Origin: JADLDB01 sp040752975
GTDB taxonomy: Bacteria; Myxococcota; Myxococcia; Myxococcales; Myxococcaceae
Assembly (NCBI GenBank): GCA_040752975.1
Contig: JBFMHF010000013.1
Location: 1 to 64,000 of the forward strand
Direction of reading: 5' to 3'
Length of the DNA: 64,000 bases
Shown: piece after piece, positions 61,764 to 64,000 of the stretch
Numbering within the stretch: the first letter of the stretch is position 1
How the letters are laid out: the number at the start of each line of letters is the position of its first letter
Translations under genes and position numbers: made by a program
Notes under the pieces: model-generated
The model's input: the letters and a program-made list of their open reading frames with translations, nothing else
Told to the model about the DNA's origin: nothing
The model's database searches: none

Positions 61764-62870
61764 TCAGCTTCCGGGTGGGGGCGAGGGCGGCGGCTCTTCC
61801 TCCGCGCGCGCCTCGGCCAGCAACAACTCCTTCATCCGCTGCAGGCTGGCGCGGGTCTGCTCCACGAAGGGGCTGGACGAGCCGATCCGCTCCGCCGCTT
61901 CCAGCGTGCGCTCGTAGACGGTGATGGCCTTGGAGATCAGCACGCGGATCTTCTTGCGCAGCTCGGCCCGGTAGACCTCCTTCTCGGCGTCCGCCAGCTC
62001 GCTGGGCGCAGGCGCGTGGATCATGTGCTCGTACATGTTCTCGTACAGCCCTCCGATGCGCTGGCCCGCCGCCGTGGCCCAGTAGCCGTTGCCGATGCGA
62101 ATGGCGCGCAGGTAGTGGCCCTGTGACGACAGGAGGAGCTCGGACTTGTACTCGAGATCCTCGGCCAGCTTGTCCGTGTTCTTGTTCCCGTCGAGCTCGA
62201 TGGACTCGTAGTGCAGCCGGAACACCTCCCCGAGGAAGAACTGGGCCTGGGCCGGGAAGTAGTCGTCGACCAGGTCCCGGTCCGGCAACGCGTTCCACGT
62301 CGCCAGCACTCCGCGGAAGGTGGCCTCCGCGACGTCCGTCTGGCCCATCTCCAGCTCACACACGCCCTGCTGCACCCGCGCCTCGATGCGGCGATCGATC
62401 GGGAGATCCTCCCGCGCTGCGATCACCTTCAGCACCTCGATCGCTTCCGGGTAGCGGTCGGAGTGGTACAGCGTCTCGGCCACCCGGTAGGAGGCGTCGA
62501 GCGCGTCGCCGGTGCCCTTTGCCGGATCGGCCAGCGCGGTGAAGCGCACCCACGCCTCGTCCCAGGCCTTCAGCTTCTCGAGGGAGAGGCCGGCGTTGTA
62601 GAGCGCGGCGCGGTAGTGCGGGCTCTGCGGGTGGAAGTCACAGATGCGCCCGAAGTAGCGGGCCGCCTGTGCGTAGTCCTCGGCGGCGAAGAAGCTGGTG
62701 GCCGCGGCGAACAACTCCTCGTCGTTCAGCTTGTTCAGCTCGAGGTCGCCGGTGATCAGCACTTCGTCGAAGTCCACGCGCTGCATGTCGCCCGAGCCGC
62801 GCGTGTGGGCGCAGCCCAACAGAGACGAGAAGGCCAGCAGCGAGAGGGAGGCGGTCAGGAGTCGGTGCAT
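61764..62870 (-). CDS. TPR lipoprotein
   Basis: 368 residues from ATG 62870. A lipoprotein signal (LTASLSLLAFSSLLGC, acylated Cys at about 20) is followed by TPR repeats (LFAAATSFFAAEDYAQAARY, HPQSPHYRAALYNAGLSLEK, DASYRVAETLYHSDRYPEAI, AEATFRGVLATWNALPD) and a long helical C-terminal part. It is probably anchored at the outer membrane facing the periplasm. An upstream in-frame ATG at 62909 (MLKPPLRSSDRAS) is an alternative start. The last 15 residues are acidic and Pro-rich. The role may be as an adaptor in envelope assembly or motility, which the sequence does not decide. Confidence 0.75.
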   Translation of the reverse strand: MHRLLTASLSLLAFSSLLGCAHTRGSGDMQRVDFDEVLITGDLELNKLNDEELFAAATSFFAAEDYAQAARYFGRICDFHPQSPHYRAALYNAGLSLEKLKAWDEAWVRFTALADPAKGTGDALDASYRVAETLYHSDRYPEAIEVLKVIAAREDLPIDRRIEARVQQGVCELEMGQTDVAEATFRGVLATWNALPDRDLVDDYFPAQAQFFLGEVFRLHYESIELDGNKNTDKLAEDLEYKSELLLSSQGHYLRAIRIGNGYWATAAGQRIGGLYENMYEHMIHAPAPSELADAEKEVYRAELRKKIRVLISKAITVYERTLEAAERIGSSSPFVEQTRASLQRMKELLLAEARAEEEPPPSPPPGS

Positions 62871-62955
62871 GGAGGCGCGGTCGCTCGATCGAAGGGGTGG
62901 TTTCAGCATCGACAGCCTGCTTCCACCGCGGGTTCCAGCATCAAGACGCGCCAGT

Positions 62956-64000
62956 CTAACGCGCGGCCACCGCCGCTTCGAGCCGGGTGTCCCCCCACAA
63001 CCACCGGGACGTCTCGAAGAGGCTGGCGAGATCGTGCACGTCCGCCTCGAAGCGGGGCACGAGGACCAGAGGCGTGGGCGCACAGGCTTCGGCCAACCGC
63101 GCAATTCCACGCGCGTCCTGGCGGGCCAGGTGATCGTTCTCCTTCAGCGTTCGCTCGAAGGCCGGTTGGAGCGATGGAGGGAGACGTGCCACCTCTGCCC
63201 ACAAGGAGTCGGGCACCGGGGCGTGGACGCGGTTCACCACCACGGCGGCGACGCGCATCTTGTTCTGCTGGAGGAGGGTGTGGAAGTAGACCGCCTCGTC
63301 GAGCCGATCGGGCATGGGGCCGGTGACGAGCACGAAGGAGGTGGAGTCGGCCTCCAGCAGCGACCGCGTCTGGTGGGCGCGTTCGCGGAAGCCCTCGTTG
63401 AGGCCGCTCATGTTCAGCATGAAGTCGGCCAGCGCCTGGAGCGTCTCGGTGCCGGTGAAGCGGGCGATCGTCTTGGCGACGTAGCTGCCGCCGAGGTTGA
63501 AGAGCTTGAGGCCGAACTTTCCGGCGGCCAGCGCGGGGGTGAGCAGCCACTTCGCCGCCTCGTTGTCGAGGAAGTCGAGGATCCGGTTGGGCGCGTCGAG
63601 GAAGTCCAGCGCGTGCGCGGTGGGCGGCGTGTCGAGGACAATGAGGCTCGCCGAGGACGTCGCGCGCAGCTCGCACAGCTTCTCCATCGCCACGTATTCC
63701 TGGCTGCCAGCCAGCGCGGTGGACAACGACTGGTAGAAGCGGTTGTTCAGGATCTTCTCGCGCTTGTCCGGTGGGGCGCGCTGCTCGATCACCTCGTCCC
63801 AGGTGCGCTTCATGTCCAACATCATCGCGTCCATCGGGGCGCGGGGAGCCAGCCCGGCGCGGGCGAACACCGGATCGCCGATGCGCGTCACCTGGTTCCC
63901 CAACGCCTCGAGGCCCAGGGCGTTGGCGAGCCGCTTCGCTGGGTCGATGGTGCAGACGAGGGAGGCCTTCCCTTCCATCGCCGCGCGGAGCGCCAGGGTG
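62956..64000 (-). CDS. ArsA/Get3-family ATPase (partial, N-terminus outside window)
   Basis: About 348 residues are visible; the N-terminal P-loop lies beyond the right edge. The family is recognised from CTIDPAKRLANALG (the switch I region with DPA), IVLDTPPTAHALDFLDAPNR (the DTAPTGHTL-type switch II motif), and the hydrophobic helical regions after it. ArsA-family proteins are paired-nucleotide ATPases; myxobacteria have several stand-alone copies without arsenite genes, whose clients are not known. A tail-anchored-protein-like role is possible. The C-terminus at 62956 follows an ordinary stop. The upstream neighbour cannot be seen. Confidence 0.88.
   Translation of the reverse strand, partial: TLALRAAMEGKASLVCTIDPAKRLANALGLEALGNQVTRIGDPVFARAGLAPRAPMDAMMLDMKRTWDEVIEQRAPPDKREKILNNRFYQSLSTALAGSQEYVAMEKLCELRATSSASLIVLDTPPTAHALDFLDAPNRILDFLDNEAAKWLLTPALAAGKFGLKLFNLGGSYVAKTIARFTGTETLQALADFMLNMSGLNEGFRERAHQTRSLLEADSTSFVLVTGPMPDRLDEAVYFHTLLQQNKMRVAAVVVNRVHAPVPDSLWAEVARLPPSLQPAFERTLKENDHLARQDARGIARLAEACAPTPLVLVPRFEADVHDLASLFETSRWLWGDTRLEAAVAAR

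Overview
The window is GC-rich, densely packed and shows only chromosomal-type genes. Serine/threonine kinases, FHA proteins, a sigma54 activator with an FHA sensor, many small lipoproteins and the block lysS - LolC/E-like permease - lolD - bamA all point to a myxobacterium (Myxococcota, probably the Myxococcus/Archangium side). Pyruvate:ferredoxin oxidoreductase and an octaheme cytochrome c suggest some anaerobic or microaerobic metabolism. I assign about 44 protein genes. I see no tRNA, rRNA, insertion sequence, CRISPR array or origin, and no gene-free stretch longer than about 250 bases. The first gene (BatD-like) and the last (ArsA-like ATPase) run off the window.

Region 1-6.3 kb: BatD-like protein, a ribbon-helix-helix protein, a DUF4105 membrane protein, Fe superoxide dismutase, release factor 2 with its programmed +1 frameshift, and a beta-barrel porin gene broken twice (a 22-bp tandem duplication in the signal-peptide region and a shift at a G run). 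Region 6.3-13.5 kb: a signalling block with a lipoprotein, a TolB/CsgG-like protein, a membrane Ser/Thr kinase, a divergent zinc-ribbon/TPR membrane protein and an FHA-sigma54 activator. Region 13.5-19 kb: a lipoprotein, a YafK-type L,D-transpeptidase-fold enzyme, an ECF sigma/anti-sigma pair with a recognisable ECF promoter, and a two-gene unit behind a good sigma54-type promoter that ends in a predicted secreted zinc phospholipase C/P1-nuclease-like enzyme.

Region 19-26 kb: lysS (with an unusual internal insertion), an enlarged LolC/E-type permease, lolD and bamA, i.e. outer-membrane biogenesis. Region 26-37.7 kb: an FHA membrane protein, secreted or lipid-anchored proteins, the nifJ/dihydroorotate-dehydrogenase-like operon, and a lipoprotein octaheme cytochrome c of the hydroxylamine-oxidoreductase type carried on a collagen-like stalk. 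Region 37.8-48 kb: glycogen phosphorylase, an M23 peptidase, the conserved prkA-yeaH-spoVR stress/starvation operon and an orphan peptide-binding lipoprotein.

Region 48-59.5 kb is the most unusual. A protein with eight identical-length 13-residue repeats and a papain-like C-terminus lies divergent to a Ser/Thr kinase fused to a STAND-type ATPase and TPRs, which is translationally coupled to a GT-C glycosyltransferase. Next to it is a minus-strand set encoding a coiled-coil protein, a small SycD/LcrH-like TPR protein, RuvX, a glycine-zipper protein and a TPR protein. This set resembles a secretion-substrate/chaperone locus. Region 59.6-64 kb: an outer-membrane barrel protein with a Pro-rich spacer, an M48 (Ste24-type) membrane peptidase, a TPR lipoprotein and an ArsA-family ATPase.

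All calls rest on reading the sequence and remembered family features. No database search was made.
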